From assembly GCA_022184915.1 (NCBI GenBank), contig JAGTJU010000002.1, forward strand, positions 62,001 through 126,000: 64,000 nt of DNA, written 5' to 3'. Below are positions 34,792 through 44,434 of the stretch, piece after piece (the stretch's first letter is position 1; every line of letters starts with the position of its first letter). The position numbers and the translations under genes are program-made. This stretch comes from Myxococcales bacterium (GTDB lineage Bacteria; Myxococcota_A; Polyangia; Fen-1088). The notes below the pieces were generated by a model. The model was not told the origin of the DNA, searched no databases, and saw nothing but the letters and a program-made list of their open reading frames with translations.

Positions 34792-36168
34792 ATGGGTCAG
34801 CCCCGCCGCCCCCGCCTCTGGCTCGTCGCCGCCCTCCTGGGGTTGGGGAGCGTCGTGGCCGGCCTGGCGCTGTGGCTGTCGTTCGACCTGCGATCGGCCC
34901 GCTGGGCCGTAGCGCCGGTGCCTGTGCCCCGCGAGGATGGCCGGCCGCGGGTGGTGAGGGGCCCCTACTTGCAGACCCTGACGCCGAAGAGTGTCCTCGT
35001 CCGTTGGCGTACCGACCTGCCCGTGGAGGGGCGGGTTGCGTTTGCGACCGTGGCAAACCCCACCAAGCGTGTGGTCCGGGAGTCTGCGGCCACGCGGGAA
35101 CACGAGCTTTTGCTGGGCCCGCTCGCGCCCGGGACTGCCTACGCTTACGACCTTGTGGGCCCTGACGACGCTCCGCTTGCCGGGGGGCCTTCCGTGACCT
35201 TCACCTCGCCGCCTGGCCCGGCTTCCCAAGCGCCAGTTCGTGTCTGGGCGCTGGGCGATGCGGGTACGGCCTCCGAAGGCGCACGCGCCGTGCGCGACGC
35301 ATACCTGCGCCATGCGAAGGGACGCCTGCCCGATGTGTGGCTGATGCTGGGGGACAACGCCTACACGCGGGGCACCGACCTCGAGTACCAGGCCGCCGTG
35401 TTCGAGACGTATGCCGACATTCTTGCGCGGGTGTCCCTGTGGCCCACGCGGGGCAATCACGATCAGGGCGAAGGTCTCGCGGCGCCCTACTTCCAGGTCT
35501 TCAGCCTGCCCACGCGCGGCGAAGCGGGCGGGCTCGCGTCGGACACCGAGGCCTACTACGCGTTCGAGCACGGCAACACGCATTTCGTGTGCCTGGATTC
35601 CTACGGCAGCGATCGCGGCCCGGAGGGCCCCATGGTGTCGTGGTTGCGGCGCGATCTTGCGACCCGTGATGCCCGCTGGACCGTGGTCTTCTTTCACCAT
35701 CCCCCCTACAGCCGCGGCACCCATGACTCCGACCGCGAGCGCGCGATGATCGAGATGCGCAAAAACGTGCTGCCCGTGTTGGAAGAGGCGGGCGTGGATC
35801 TCGTGCTCACCGGGCACAGCCACAACTACGAGCGCTCGGGCTTGCTCGCGGGGCATTACGGGGCGAGGGCGAGCTTCGAGGCCCACCACAAGCTGGCCTC
35901 GGGCGGACCGGGAGTGGTGTTCGAAAAACGCGTGGGACCGCGTGGAGGCACCGTGTACGTGGTGGCCGGGGCTTCGGGCAACGTGGGGCGGCGGTTTGCG
36001 GGCCTGGATCATCCCGCCATGGACGTGTCGTCGGCCACGTTGGGATCCGTGGTGCTCGAGATCTCCGACGAGGCGATCGAGCTTCTCTACCTGGATGCCA
36101 ACGCGACGGTGTTCGATCGCTTCACGCTGCGCAAGCTCGCGGCCCCTCAGGGGCGGCGCGGCGGCTGA
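34792..36168 (+). CDS. Purple-acid-phosphatase-like metallophosphoesterase
   Basis: 458 residues with an N-terminal membrane helix (LVAALLGLGSVVAGLALWL), a fibronectin-like domain typical of purple acid phosphatases (GPYLQTLTPKSVLVRWRT) and a catalytic domain with all metallophosphoesterase motifs: ALGDAG, MLGDNAYTRG, TRGNHD, FFHHPPYS and LTGHSHNYERS. These residues bind two metal ions and hydrolyse phosphate mono- or diesters outside the cytoplasm. Start ATG 34792. Its 3' end overlaps the convergent nei gene by 22 bases. Confidence 0.92.
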   Translation: MGQPRRPRLWLVAALLGLGSVVAGLALWLSFDLRSARWAVAPVPVPREDGRPRVVRGPYLQTLTPKSVLVRWRTDLPVEGRVAFATVANPTKRVVRESAATREHELLLGPLAPGTAYAYDLVGPDDAPLAGGPSVTFTSPPGPASQAPVRVWALGDAGTASEGARAVRDAYLRHAKGRLPDVWLMLGDNAYTRGTDLEYQAAVFETYADILARVSLWPTRGNHDQGEGLAAPYFQVFSLPTRGEAGGLASDTEAYYAFEHGNTHFVCLDSYGSDRGPEGPMVSWLRRDLATRDARWTVVFFHHPPYSRGTHDSDRERAMIEMRKNVLPVLEEAGVDLVLTGHSHNYERSGLLAGHYGARASFEAHHKLASGGPGVVFEKRVGPRGGTVYVVAGASGNVGRRFAGLDHPAMDVSSATLGSVVLEISDEAIELLYLDANATVFDRFTLRKLAAPQGRRGG

Positions 36169-36983
36169 CAGGTCGGGCAAAAGAACGTGGTGCGCGCGTG
36201 CACGCCTTGTTTGCGCTCGACGATGGGCGTGCCACAGCGCCGGCAGGGCTGCCCGCTTCGTCCGTAGACCCACAGCCGCGCGCGCGGATCGGCGCGCCTC
36301 GTGGTCCGGCGCAAGCCTGTGTACGTGGGCGCCTGGACCTGGGGGTCGAGGGCGTTGTCGCGGATTGACGTGCGCGCCAGCTGCACGAGGCGCGCCCGGG
36401 TCGTGAGGTCGAGATCGGCCACGAGCGCAAACGGGTTCACCCCGGCCATGAACAGCACCTCGGACTTGAACACGTTGCCAAGCCCGGCCATCACGCGCTG
36501 GTCGAGGAGCGCTTCGGCCACCTCGCGTCCTTCTCCGGCCGCCAGGTTGGCGAGCGCCTGCTTCGTGCTGAATCCCGTATCGAGCAAGTCGGGCCCCAGG
36601 CTGCGGAGCTGGGGGTCACGCGCGAGGGCCGCGGCGGTGAGGAAGCGTGCCACCGGCACGTCGAAGCCCACCGCCACGAAGGCCTCCGTTTCGAGAACGA
36701 TGCGGGCCCGGCTGCGGGCTTTTTGCCAGGATTCCCCGGGGCGGTAGACGTGCCAGCTGCCACTCATGCGCATGTGTGTGACCAGGATCAGATCGTCCGA
36801 TAGGCTCATGAGAAGGTGCTTGCCCCGCGCCTCCACGGTTTCAACCGTGCGGCCTGCCACCGGCCTGCCCGCATCCACGGTCGCGAGGTGAGCGTAGCCC
36901 GTGTCGAAGCGCGTGACCACACGCCCCGCGAGCGCCAAGGACAGCGTACGTGCGGCACGGAAGATCGTATCGCCTTCGGGCAT
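36147..36983 (-). CDS. nei: Endonuclease VIII-like DNA glycosylase (Fpg/Nei family)
   Basis: 278 residues beginning MPEGDTIFRAA: Pro-2 is the catalytic N-terminal nucleophile and Glu-3 the base-excision residue once Met is removed. The H2TH region (LLDQRVMAGLGNVFKSE) and a C-terminal zinc finger (CRRCG then CPTC) complete the fold. The MPEGDT start indicates Nei rather than Fpg, so oxidised pyrimidines are the likely substrates. It starts 6 bases after the lhr stop and is surely co-transcribed; lhr and nei are also neighbours in mycobacteria. Confidence 0.94.
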   Translation of the reverse strand: MPEGDTIFRAARTLSLALAGRVVTRFDTGYAHLATVDAGRPVAGRTVETVEARGKHLLMSLSDDLILVTHMRMSGSWHVYRPGESWQKARSRARIVLETEAFVAVGFDVPVARFLTAAALARDPQLRSLGPDLLDTGFSTKQALANLAAGEGREVAEALLDQRVMAGLGNVFKSEVLFMAGVNPFALVADLDLTTRARLVQLARTSIRDNALDPQVQAPTYTGLRRTTRRADPRARLWVYGRSGQPCRRCGTPIVERKQGVHARTTFFCPTCQPPRRP

Positions 36984-36989
36984 CGCGGC

Positions 36990-39900
36990 TCACGCGCGGC
37001 GGGGCGCGACCCCTTTGTCTCGGGGGCCCCGCCGCATCTGGAGGCCGGCCGCCGTGGCCACGAAGCCTGCCTGCACCAGCGCGTCGGCGAAGGGATGCAC
37101 CCGCGCCGAAGCGCCCTCGATGTGCGTGAGCAGCACGCCTTCGCCTGTCTGCCCCCCGTGCCGTGCGTGATGGGCAATGGCTTCGGCCACGAGCCGGGCC
37201 CTGCGTCCGCGGTCGGGCTCGTCTTCGGGCAGCCACACGCGCAGCTGGCGATGGCCTCGCGAAAGATACGCCCCGAGCTGCCCATCGACGAGCACCACGT
37301 GCGCGCCCACGGTGCGCAGCAAGGCGCGGGGATTTGGCCCTTCGGCCTCCGGATCGCCGCTGGCAGCGGCCGGACTCTCCGGGCTTGCCGGCCACGGCAA
37401 GAGCGAGCCGTACGGGTTGGCGGGATCCAAAGCGGCGAGGCACAAGACCTCGGGCGTTTCGGGGGGCGTACGCAGCGCACGCAAAAGCTCGAGGGCGGCG
37501 GGCTCGGCGAACTGTGTGGCGGCCACGCCCTCCACGAAGTACCCGCGGCGAATGCGGCCGGCTTCCTCCATGAGCTTGAGCGTGTCGTACACGGCGGAAA
37601 ACCCGCCCACGAGATCCTCGGCCGCCAGCGCGTCGCGGGTCAAAAGGGCGTGCCGCTCGAGCAGCTGCCGGGCCAGCGCGGCGGCCCGCTCCGTGTCGTT
37701 CGGGCGCGCCCGATGAGCCGTGCGCGCTTCGACCAGGGACCACCGCCCCTGCGCGTTGGCGGGCGCGAGGCGTCGCGATTGAAAGGAACGTCCGTCGCGC
37801 AGCACCCGCCTCCCGCTGCGCTCACCCGCAGGACGCGTGTACGTCCGCAACACGCCGAAGGTGTCGTTCGTGACCAGGCCCTTCCACACCAAGGACCAAA
37901 GCGCCTCCACGGTCTCGTTGGCAAAGCCGCCCACCGCTTCGGCCACGGCGGCGAAGAACGAGGCCCCCGCGCCGCGCAGGTTTATGAGCACCGCACGCTC
38001 CCGCGGGGTCAGCGCGTCTTCGTCCACGGTGGGCGCGCGGTGAAGGCGCGGGAGCGCATCGGTGAGGTAGAGCGCCACGCGGCCGTCGCGGGGGCCGAGC
38101 GGCGACAGGCCCACCCAGACGAGCTCGCCCGCGGCGGCGAGGGCGTCGAGATCTCCGGGCAGGTAATTGTCGACCCGCGCGGGGAAGATCTCGGTTTCGA
38201 CGAGTGAGGCCGGCAGCGGCGCCCCCTGCAGCTTCTCCACCGCGTCCATGACGGCGTCGAGGCCCCCACGCTTTTGTCTCAGCCCCTGCCAGTGCGCGAT
38301 CGTGCGTGCCAGTACGGCAGGGGCTGCAGGCTCGACCTCTTTGCGCAGCTTCGCCAGGGAGCGCCGGCGCAGGCTGCTCAAGACCTCGGGGGCGCAATAC
38401 TCGCGTTCGCGGCCGCCCGGCCGGAAGGCCCCCTCGAGCAGTTTTTGGGCCTCACGCAGGCGCCGCAAGGTGGGCGCGAGCGTGGCGGCCGGGACCCCCC
38501 AGCGCGCCGCCGGCTCGGCGGTCGTGAAGGGGCCGTGGGTGCGGGCGTAACGCAACAGCAGGTCGCCCAGAGGATCGGCCACCGGACGCAGCAGCGACTC
38601 AGGAAGCCCGGGAGGCAGGGGCAAGCCCAAAGCGTCGCGGTAGCGGCTCGCGTGTTCGATGGCCAGCACACGCGGCTCGGCGGCCACGAAGAGCTCCACG
38701 GCGCGCCGTTCGCGCAACAAGGTTGTGAGCGCGGCCGCGGCCGTGCCCGGGAGCATTTTGCGCTCGATCTCGGCGCGGGACAGCTCCCCCAGGCGGAGCA
38801 GCAGATCGGCGAGCCCGTCGGCCGTGCGCAGCCGCTCGCGCGGCACGGGTTGGACCAGCTCGGCTTCGAGCGTCTCGAGCGCTTCGGGATCGAGGAGATC
38901 GCGCAGCTCGACGTCACCCAGGAGCTCCCGCAGCTGCGCCTGATCGATGGAAAGCGCCTGCGCCCGCCGTTCGGCCAAGGGGGCGTCGCCGTCGTAGATG
39001 TAGTTGGCCACGAAGCCGAAAAGCAGGGTGCCCGCGAAGGGGGAGGGCACGTCGGCGTCCACGGTGTGAACGGCGATCTGTCCGCTCTTGATCCCGCGCA
39101 GCACCTCGAGCAGGGCGGGAAGATCGAAGGTGTCGCGCAGGCACTCGCGGTAAGCCTCGAGCAGGATCGGAAACGAGCCCGCTTGGGCCGCCACCGCGAG
39201 CAGGTCGGCGGCGCGCTTGCGCGTTTGCCACAACGGCGCGCGCCGTCCCGGGTGGCGGCGAGGCAGGAGCAGCGCGCGCGAGGCAGCCTCCCGGAAGCGC
39301 GCGGCGAACACGGCGGTGCCCCCGAGCTGCTGCATCAGCAGATCCTCGAGCTCTTCCGGCTCGGGCAGGAGCAGCCGGACATCGGGAGGGTTTTCCGTTT
39401 CGGGAAAACGCACCACCAGGCCGTCGTCGGTCCACATCGTTTCGACCTCGGCGCCCGTTTCCGCGCGCACCCGGGCCGCCACCGCCATCGCCCAGGGTGC
39501 GTGCACCCGGCCCCCGAGCGGCGACAACACACACACGCGGTAGTCGCCGAGCTCGTCGCGCACCCGCTCCACCACGAGCGTGCGCTCGTCCGGCACCACC
39601 CGCGTGGCCGCCGCCTGATCGCTGAGGAACGCCAGCAGGTTCTGGGCCGCCGCCTCGTCGAGCCCGTGGCGCTTGACCAGCAACGCCCGTCCGCTGGCGG
39701 CGGAAAGCCCGCGCAGCTCGCGTACGAGCGCGCCCACTTTGCGTCCCAGTTGCACCGAGCGCCCGGCGGCGTCGCCGCGCCAAAAGGGCATCTTGCCCGC
39801 CTCGCCGGGCGCAGGCGACACCAGCACACGATCGTGTGTGATCTCTTCGATCCGCCACGTCGAGGCGCCGAGGACAAAGGTCTCCCCGGGCCGGCTCTCG

Positions 39901-41600
39901 AACACCATCTCTTCGTCGAGCTCGCCGATGCGGGCGTGCCCCCGTTCGCTGCCCACCGCCAGGTACACGCCGTAAAGGCCGCGATCCGGGATGGTGCCCC
40001 CGCTCGTCACAGCCACGCGCCGGGCGCTCTCGCGCGCGCTCAAGGTGCCGGCCGCACGATCCCAGGTGAGGCGTGGCCGCAGCTCGGCGAAGTCGTCGGA
40101 CGCGTAGCGGCCCGACAGCATGTCGAGCAGGTTCTCGAACGCCGCGCGCGGAAGGTGTGCGTAGGGTGCGGCCTTGCACACGGTTTCGTAGAGCGCTTCG
40201 GCGCCCCACGGCTCCATGGCCACCATCGCGACCAGCTGCTGGGCGAGCACGTCGAGCGCGTTGCGCGGGTACGCCACCGGCTCGACCTCACCTTCGTTCA
40301 TGGCGCGCGTGAGGGCTGCGCACGCGAGCAGATCGGCGCGGTACTTGGGAAACAGAACGCCCTGGCTGGTGGCGCCCACCTGATGGCCGCCTCGGCCGAT
40401 CCGTTGAAGGCCGCTGGCCACCGAAGGGGGCGCTTCGATCTGCACGACCAGGTCCACCGCGCCCATGTCGATGCCGAGCTCGAGCGAAGACGTCGCCACG
40501 AGCGCGCGCACCTGCCCTAGCTTGAGACGGTCTTCGATCTCGGCGCGCTGGGAGAGCGCGAGAGAGCCGTGGTGCGCGTACACCAGCGTCTCCCCAGCCA
40601 GCTCGTTCAGTGCGGCGGCGAGACGCTCGGCGATGCGGCGGCTGTTCACGAAAATGAGCGTCGACCGGTGTGCCTTGACCAGCTCGAGCAGGCGCGGGTG
40701 CATGGCCGTCCAGATCGAGGCGCGCACGGGGCCCTGTGCAGCCGGGCCGCTCGGGATGTCGATCACACGGCCGATCTCCCGCATGTCCTCCACGGGCACC
40801 TCCACCCTGAGAGCCAGGGCCTTTTTGAGGCCCGCATCCACAATCGTGACGGGGCGGTACGGGGCCGCTTTATCGGTCGTGTCTCCGAACACCAGCGGAT
40901 CTTCGGGCGCGGGGGCCGGCTCGGCGCGCCCTGCGAGGCCGCCCAAAAAGCGGGCCACCTCGGCGAGCGGGTTCTGCGTGGCCGACAGCCCCACGCGCTG
41001 CAGGGGCCGTCCCCCCAGCGCCTCGAGGCGTTCCAGGGACAGCGCCAGATGCGCGCCCCGCTTGGTGGGCACGAGCGCGTGGATCTCGTCCACGATCACC
41101 GTCTCGACGTGGCGCAGCCCCTCGCGGGCCTGGGAGGTGAGCAGCAGATAAAGCGATTCGGGTGTGGTGATGAGGATGTCCGCGGGCGCGCGCAGAAGCC
41201 GCGCCCGCTCCCGCGCGGGGGTGTCGCCCGTGCGCAGCGCGATCGACGGCGTGTGGAACACGTCGCCGCGATCGAGGGCCACGTGACCGATACCCGTCAA
41301 CGGCGCGCGCAAGTTGCGCTCGACATCCACGGCAAGCGCCTTGAGCGGGGACACGTAAAGCACGCGGCAGCGCGGCGTCGCGGGCACCGGCGCAAACATC
41401 AGCCGGTCGATGGCGTGCAGGAAGGCCGCCAGGGTTTTGCCGCTGCCGGTGGGGGCCAAGAGCAAGGTGCTCTCGCCTCGCTGCAACACGGGCCAGGCTT
41501 GGCTTTGGGCCGCCGTGGGAGCCGCGAAGGTGCGCGCAAACCACGTCCCCACGGCGGGGTGGAAGCCGGCGAGGGCCGCGGGCAGCGCGGAGGGCAGCAT
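36990..41600 (-). CDS. lhr: Lhr-family ATP-dependent DNA helicase
   Basis: 1536 residues, close to the usual length of large Lhr proteins. Helicase motifs are clear: Walker A LLAPTGSGKTLAAFLH, VDEIHALVPTKRG (DEIH box), LSATQNP, VATSSLELGIDMG and QRIGRGGHQVG. The C-terminal 900 residues carry the Lhr core and the DUF4635/winged-helix-type extension. Lhr is an SF2 3'-5' helicase of DNA repair. I chose ATG 41600 because homology starts there; the open frame reaches 41816, overlapping the divergent transporter gene. It forms an operon with nei (6-base gap), a pairing that also implies a repair role. Confidence 0.95.
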   Translation of the reverse strand: MLPSALPAALAGFHPAVGTWFARTFAAPTAAQSQAWPVLQRGESTLLLAPTGSGKTLAAFLHAIDRLMFAPVPATPRCRVLYVSPLKALAVDVERNLRAPLTGIGHVALDRGDVFHTPSIALRTGDTPARERARLLRAPADILITTPESLYLLLTSQAREGLRHVETVIVDEIHALVPTKRGAHLALSLERLEALGGRPLQRVGLSATQNPLAEVARFLGGLAGRAEPAPAPEDPLVFGDTTDKAAPYRPVTIVDAGLKKALALRVEVPVEDMREIGRVIDIPSGPAAQGPVRASIWTAMHPRLLELVKAHRSTLIFVNSRRIAERLAAALNELAGETLVYAHHGSLALSQRAEIEDRLKLGQVRALVATSSLELGIDMGAVDLVVQIEAPPSVASGLQRIGRGGHQVGATSQGVLFPKYRADLLACAALTRAMNEGEVEPVAYPRNALDVLAQQLVAMVAMEPWGAEALYETVCKAAPYAHLPRAAFENLLDMLSGRYASDDFAELRPRLTWDRAAGTLSARESARRVAVTSGGTIPDRGLYGVYLAVGSERGHARIGELDEEMVFESRPGETFVLGASTWRIEEITHDRVLVSPAPGEAGKMPFWRGDAAGRSVQLGRKVGALVRELRGLSAASGRALLVKRHGLDEAAAQNLLAFLSDQAAATRVVPDERTLVVERVRDELGDYRVCVLSPLGGRVHAPWAMAVAARVRAETGAEVETMWTDDGLVVRFPETENPPDVRLLLPEPEELEDLLMQQLGGTAVFAARFREAASRALLLPRRHPGRRAPLWQTRKRAADLLAVAAQAGSFPILLEAYRECLRDTFDLPALLEVLRGIKSGQIAVHTVDADVPSPFAGTLLFGFVANYIYDGDAPLAERRAQALSIDQAQLRELLGDVELRDLLDPEALETLEAELVQPVPRERLRTADGLADLLLRLGELSRAEIERKMLPGTAAAALTTLLRERRAVELFVAAEPRVLAIEHASRYRDALGLPLPPGLPESLLRPVADPLGDLLLRYARTHGPFTTAEPAARWGVPAATLAPTLRRLREAQKLLEGAFRPGGREREYCAPEVLSSLRRRSLAKLRKEVEPAAPAVLARTIAHWQGLRQKRGGLDAVMDAVEKLQGAPLPASLVETEIFPARVDNYLPGDLDALAAAGELVWVGLSPLGPRDGRVALYLTDALPRLHRAPTVDEDALTPRERAVLINLRGAGASFFAAVAEAVGGFANETVEALWSLVWKGLVTNDTFGVLRTYTRPAGERSGRRVLRDGRSFQSRRLAPANAQGRWSLVEARTAHRARPNDTERAAALARQLLERHALLTRDALAAEDLVGGFSAVYDTLKLMEEAGRIRRGYFVEGVAATQFAEPAALELLRALRTPPETPEVLCLAALDPANPYGSLLPWPASPESPAAASGDPEAEGPNPRALLRTVGAHVVLVDGQLGAYLSRGHRQLRVWLPEDEPDRGRRARLVAEAIAHHARHGGQTGEGVLLTHIEGASARVHPFADALVQAGFVATAAGLQMRRGPRDKGVAPRRA

Positions 41601-41700
41601 GGGCCAAGCATAGGATGCCGTTCCGTCGGCCGCCGGGGCAGCAGCCACGACCGGCAAGAGTTGCCAGGGACGCGGTCTTGCTGGAGGCTGCGCGCCTGCC

Positions 41701-42921
41701 ATGGCCCCCCGCAACGCCTCGTCCGCGCACCCCGCCACGTCGTTCACGCCCCTTGCCCGGGTGCTGGTGGCCACGTTTTTCGGCTCGGTGAGCGGCGGGG
41801 CGTTCTGGAGCGCCATGTTCTTCGTCTCGGCGCGCGTTCACCACTTTTCGCCCCTGCGTAACCTCGTTTTGGCCTGCGTTTTGGGGGCGGCCTACACCGT
41901 GTGGGCGTGGTCGGCGGGCTGGCTCACGCGCGGTCCCCTCGGCCGCCTGGCGCCGCGCACGTCGTTGCTGCTGGTGTTGGCCACCTGGGCCGCGGCGGCG
42001 GTGTTGCCCGCCTGCGCGCCCACGTCGGAGCTCCTGTTCTGGCTGGCCACGCTTGTCGGCACGTCGGCCTCGGCCGTGGTCTGGCCGCTCGTCGAGAGCT
42101 TCATGAGCGCGGGCCGTCACGGGCCCGAGCTGCGCAAGACCATCGGGTGGTTCAACGTGACCTGGACCCCCGCGGTGGCGGTGCCCCTTTTGCTCATGCC
42201 CTGGGTGACCCGCCTCGGGCCGCTGGCCAGCATCTGGACGAGCGCTCTGTGCAACGGCGTAGCGATGGTGGCGGTGGCCGGTTTTCCCGCGCGCCCCGCG
42301 CACCACGATCCCGAGCGGTCGCGCCAAAGCGTGGGCGCCGACTATCGCTTCCTGCGCGACGCCACCCGCTGGCTGCTGCCGCTCGCGTATCTCATGGCCG
42401 CCGTTCTTTCCCCGGTGCTCCCGGCGCGCCTTTTGGCCTTGGGAGTGCAACCCGACGTGGCGCCCGTGTTGGCTTCCACCTGGATGGTCAGCCGCTTCGC
42501 CACCTTGGCGCTGCTGGCGGCCACTTCGTTTTGGCATGGCCGCTGGAGCACGCTGCTGGGAGGGGGTGTCGCGCTGGGCACCGGCATGGCGTGTGCGCTG
42601 CTTGCGCCCACGGCGTGGCTGTTCACGCTCGCGCTGACCCTGTTCGGCGCGGGCATGGCCGTCCTCTACTACGCCTCGCTCTACTACGGCCTGGCCGTGG
42701 GCCACGCGCAGGTCGACGCGGGCGGCACCTTCGAGGGGCTCGTGGGCCTTGGGTACTTCCTGGGACCCGCGCTCGGCATCGCGGGCTACCAGCTGGCCGG
42801 CGCCGCACGAGGTGAGGTGGCGACGGTGGCGCTCGCCTGGCTGTTTGCGCTGGCAAGTCTTGCCGGACCGCTGCGGGCGTGGCGGCGGAGCGTGGCCGCC
42901 GCACGTGCGCGGGGGGAATGA
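41701..42921 (+). CDS. Major facilitator superfamily transporter
   Basis: 406 residues with about 11-12 membrane segments and a short loop rich in Arg between the halves (residues about 195-220). Segments include LVATFFGSVSGGAFWSAMFF, VWAWSAGWLTRGPLG and LTLFGAGMAVLYYASLYYGL. The first cytoplasmic loop has the MFS-like RGPLGRLAPR. Substrate not predictable. The gene is divergent from lhr, separated by about 100 bases. Confidence 0.82.
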   Translation: MAPRNASSAHPATSFTPLARVLVATFFGSVSGGAFWSAMFFVSARVHHFSPLRNLVLACVLGAAYTVWAWSAGWLTRGPLGRLAPRTSLLLVLATWAAAAVLPACAPTSELLFWLATLVGTSASAVVWPLVESFMSAGRHGPELRKTIGWFNVTWTPAVAVPLLLMPWVTRLGPLASIWTSALCNGVAMVAVAGFPARPAHHDPERSRQSVGADYRFLRDATRWLLPLAYLMAAVLSPVLPARLLALGVQPDVAPVLASTWMVSRFATLALLAATSFWHGRWSTLLGGGVALGTGMACALLAPTAWLFTLALTLFGAGMAVLYYASLYYGLAVGHAQVDAGGTFEGLVGLGYFLGPALGIAGYQLAGAARGEVATVALAWLFALASLAGPLRAWRRSVAAARARGE

Positions 42922-42985
42922 ATCACGCCCGCACACACGATCGCTTTCTTGACGCAGTTCGGACAGGCGGGCAGAACGGAAATCA

Positions 42986-43483
42986 ATGCAGCATCCCTAC
43001 CCGCTGGCTCAACAACTCGTGGACGCCGCCACCTTCGGTGACGCCGCGTGGGTGTGCAGCCTCCTGGCACGCGGGGCCGACACCGAAGGCCGAGACGAGA
43101 CGTACCGAACGCCTCTTCACCTCTCCGTGCTGAGCGGCGACCGTGACGCCGTGCGGGCGTTGCTCGAAGCCGGCGCCGACGCCAACGCCCGGGATCGCGA
43201 GGGCGCCACGCCCTTGCATCTGGCGGCGCGCCGCCGTGATCTGTCCCTGGCTTATTTGCTGGTGACGTACGGGGCCGACGTCAACGCCCAGGACTGGGCC
43301 GGCAGCTCCGTGCTGTGGCAGGCCGTGATCGTGGGCCTCTCGTCGTCGGCCGTGGTGCAGTTCCTCCGGCGGCAGGGCGCAAGCGATACAGCGCCCAACC
43401 CCGCAGGCTACTGCGCCCAGGATCTCGCCGGGCGCCTCGGTGTTCCGTTCGAGCCCCTGGCGAACGAGTGCCGCGGCCACTGA
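42986..43483 (+). CDS. Ankyrin-repeat protein
   Basis: 165 residues composed of about four ankyrin repeats: DAAWVCSLLARGADTEGRD, RTPLHLSVLSGDRDAVRALL, GATPLHLAARRRDLSLAYLL, GADVNAQDWAGSSVLWQAVI. Such repeats mediate protein contacts. No signal peptide, so cytoplasmic. It follows the transporter by 64 bases on the same strand; a functional link is only a guess. Confidence 0.88.
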   Translation: MQHPYPLAQQLVDAATFGDAAWVCSLLARGADTEGRDETYRTPLHLSVLSGDRDAVRALLEAGADANARDREGATPLHLAARRRDLSLAYLLVTYGADVNAQDWAGSSVLWQAVIVGLSSSAVVQFLRRQGASDTAPNPAGYCAQDLAGRLGVPFEPLANECRGH

Positions 43484-43504
43484 CCGTGGCGGCGGCGCCT
43501 TGAT

Positions 43505-44164
43505 TTAGCCTTGCGCCTTCACGCTTGGCCGGGTGGCCCCACGGGAACGCACCGTCTCGTCATCGGGCAGCCCGGCGGTGAGCACGCCAACGATCGTGTC
43601 AGGGTTGACGGGGGCGCCCACGGCGATGCGGAACGAACGGTACCCGGTGATCGCGCCCACGAGAGCCGTCACGATGTCGAGCCGGCGGGGATGTGACTCG
43701 GCGGTCACGCCCTCGTCGCCCCACAGCGCGCCCGCGATGACCACGAGGTAGTTGGCAAAGGCCTGCCGCAAGCGGCTCGTGCCCTGGGTCTTCAGCTTGA
43801 GCAAGCCGCGGGCCTGGTGAAAGAGCACGATCTGCTCGGGGTGCTCGTCGAAGAAGCGTTCGTGTGCCGTGATGACGAATCCAACGCGGTCGTTGAACGG
43901 CTTTTCGGGGTCGAGGCCCTGAAGGTTCACGGAGAGGCGCTGAACCCCTTCCGAGATCAGCTCGGCGATGAGGGCGTCCTTCGATTCGAAGTAATTGTAG
44001 AAGGCCCCTTTGCCCAGGTCGGCCCGCTCGGTGATGTCCTCGAGCCGGGTGGCGTAGACCCCCCGCTCGGCGAAGAGCTCCATGGCCGCATCCAGCAGGG
44101 CTCGTCGGGTCTGTTGCTTGCGCCGCTCCCGGCGCCCCACGGTGGCGAGGTTGTCTTGGGTCAC
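43505..44164 (-). CDS. TetR family transcriptional regulator
   Basis: 219 residues. A TetR helix-turn-helix lies at about residues 15-62 (TRRALLDAAMELFAERGVYA, DITERADLGKGAFYNYF). The ligand domain follows; its inducer is unknown. It is divergent from the GH57 gene, and a promoter with a palindrome lies between them (see 44184-44225), so it may repress its own gene and possibly the glucan genes. No membrane-transport partner is next to it. Confidence 0.9.
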   Translation of the reverse strand: MTQDNLATVGRRERRKQQTRRALLDAAMELFAERGVYATRLEDITERADLGKGAFYNYFESKDALIAELISEGVQRLSVNLQGLDPEKPFNDRVGFVITAHERFFDEHPEQIVLFHQARGLLKLKTQGTSRLRQAFANYLVVIAGALWGDEGVTAESHPRRLDIVTALVGAITGYRSFRIAVGAPVNPDTIVGVLTAGLPDDETVRSRGATRPSVKAQG

Positions 44165-44183
44165 TACCCGGTCTCCTTGAGGG

Positions 44184-44225
44184 TCGTTTACGAACGATGC
44201 TCCCGCTCTGAAAGCTGACTGTCAA
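44184..44225 (-). promoter_or_regulatory. Promoter and putative operator of the TetR gene
   Basis: On the minus strand, a perfect TTGACA (44225-44220) lies 17 bases from GAGCAT (44202-44197), a weak -10. Overlapping the -10 and start area is the palindrome TCGTT-TACG-AACGA (44184-44197), 20 bases before the TetR ATG at 44164, a good position for a self-repressing operator. A second inverted repeat, CAAGAT (44223-44228) / ATCTTG (44243-44248), flanks the -35 side. Confidence 0.4.
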
Positions 44226-44434
44226 GATGTCATGTCGTAACAATCTTGTGTTTTCAAGGTGTTGAAGGCGCAGCTTTCGGGCGACTCAACCGAGGTGACA
44301 AAAAAGCGACTGGAGATCTGCGTCGCGAGCCTCGTAGGCGAACGTTTCGGGGTGGATGCGGGGCGGTGCGCTACGGATGCCAGGGCGGGTGTGCCGGGTA
44401 GGCGGATTTGTCAGGGTGCGCTAGTCTCACGCCC

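Noticed and set aside
34774-36273. A 499-codon minus-strand frame
   Set aside because: Antisense to the metallophosphoesterase gene, which has all catalytic motifs.
36816-38207. A 463-codon plus-strand frame
   Set aside because: Antisense to nei and lhr; no start signal and no recognisable domain.
38274-40520. A 748-codon open frame on the plus strand
   Set aside because: It is antisense to lhr, whose motifs and length are unambiguous; its composition is that of a shadow frame in GC-rich DNA.
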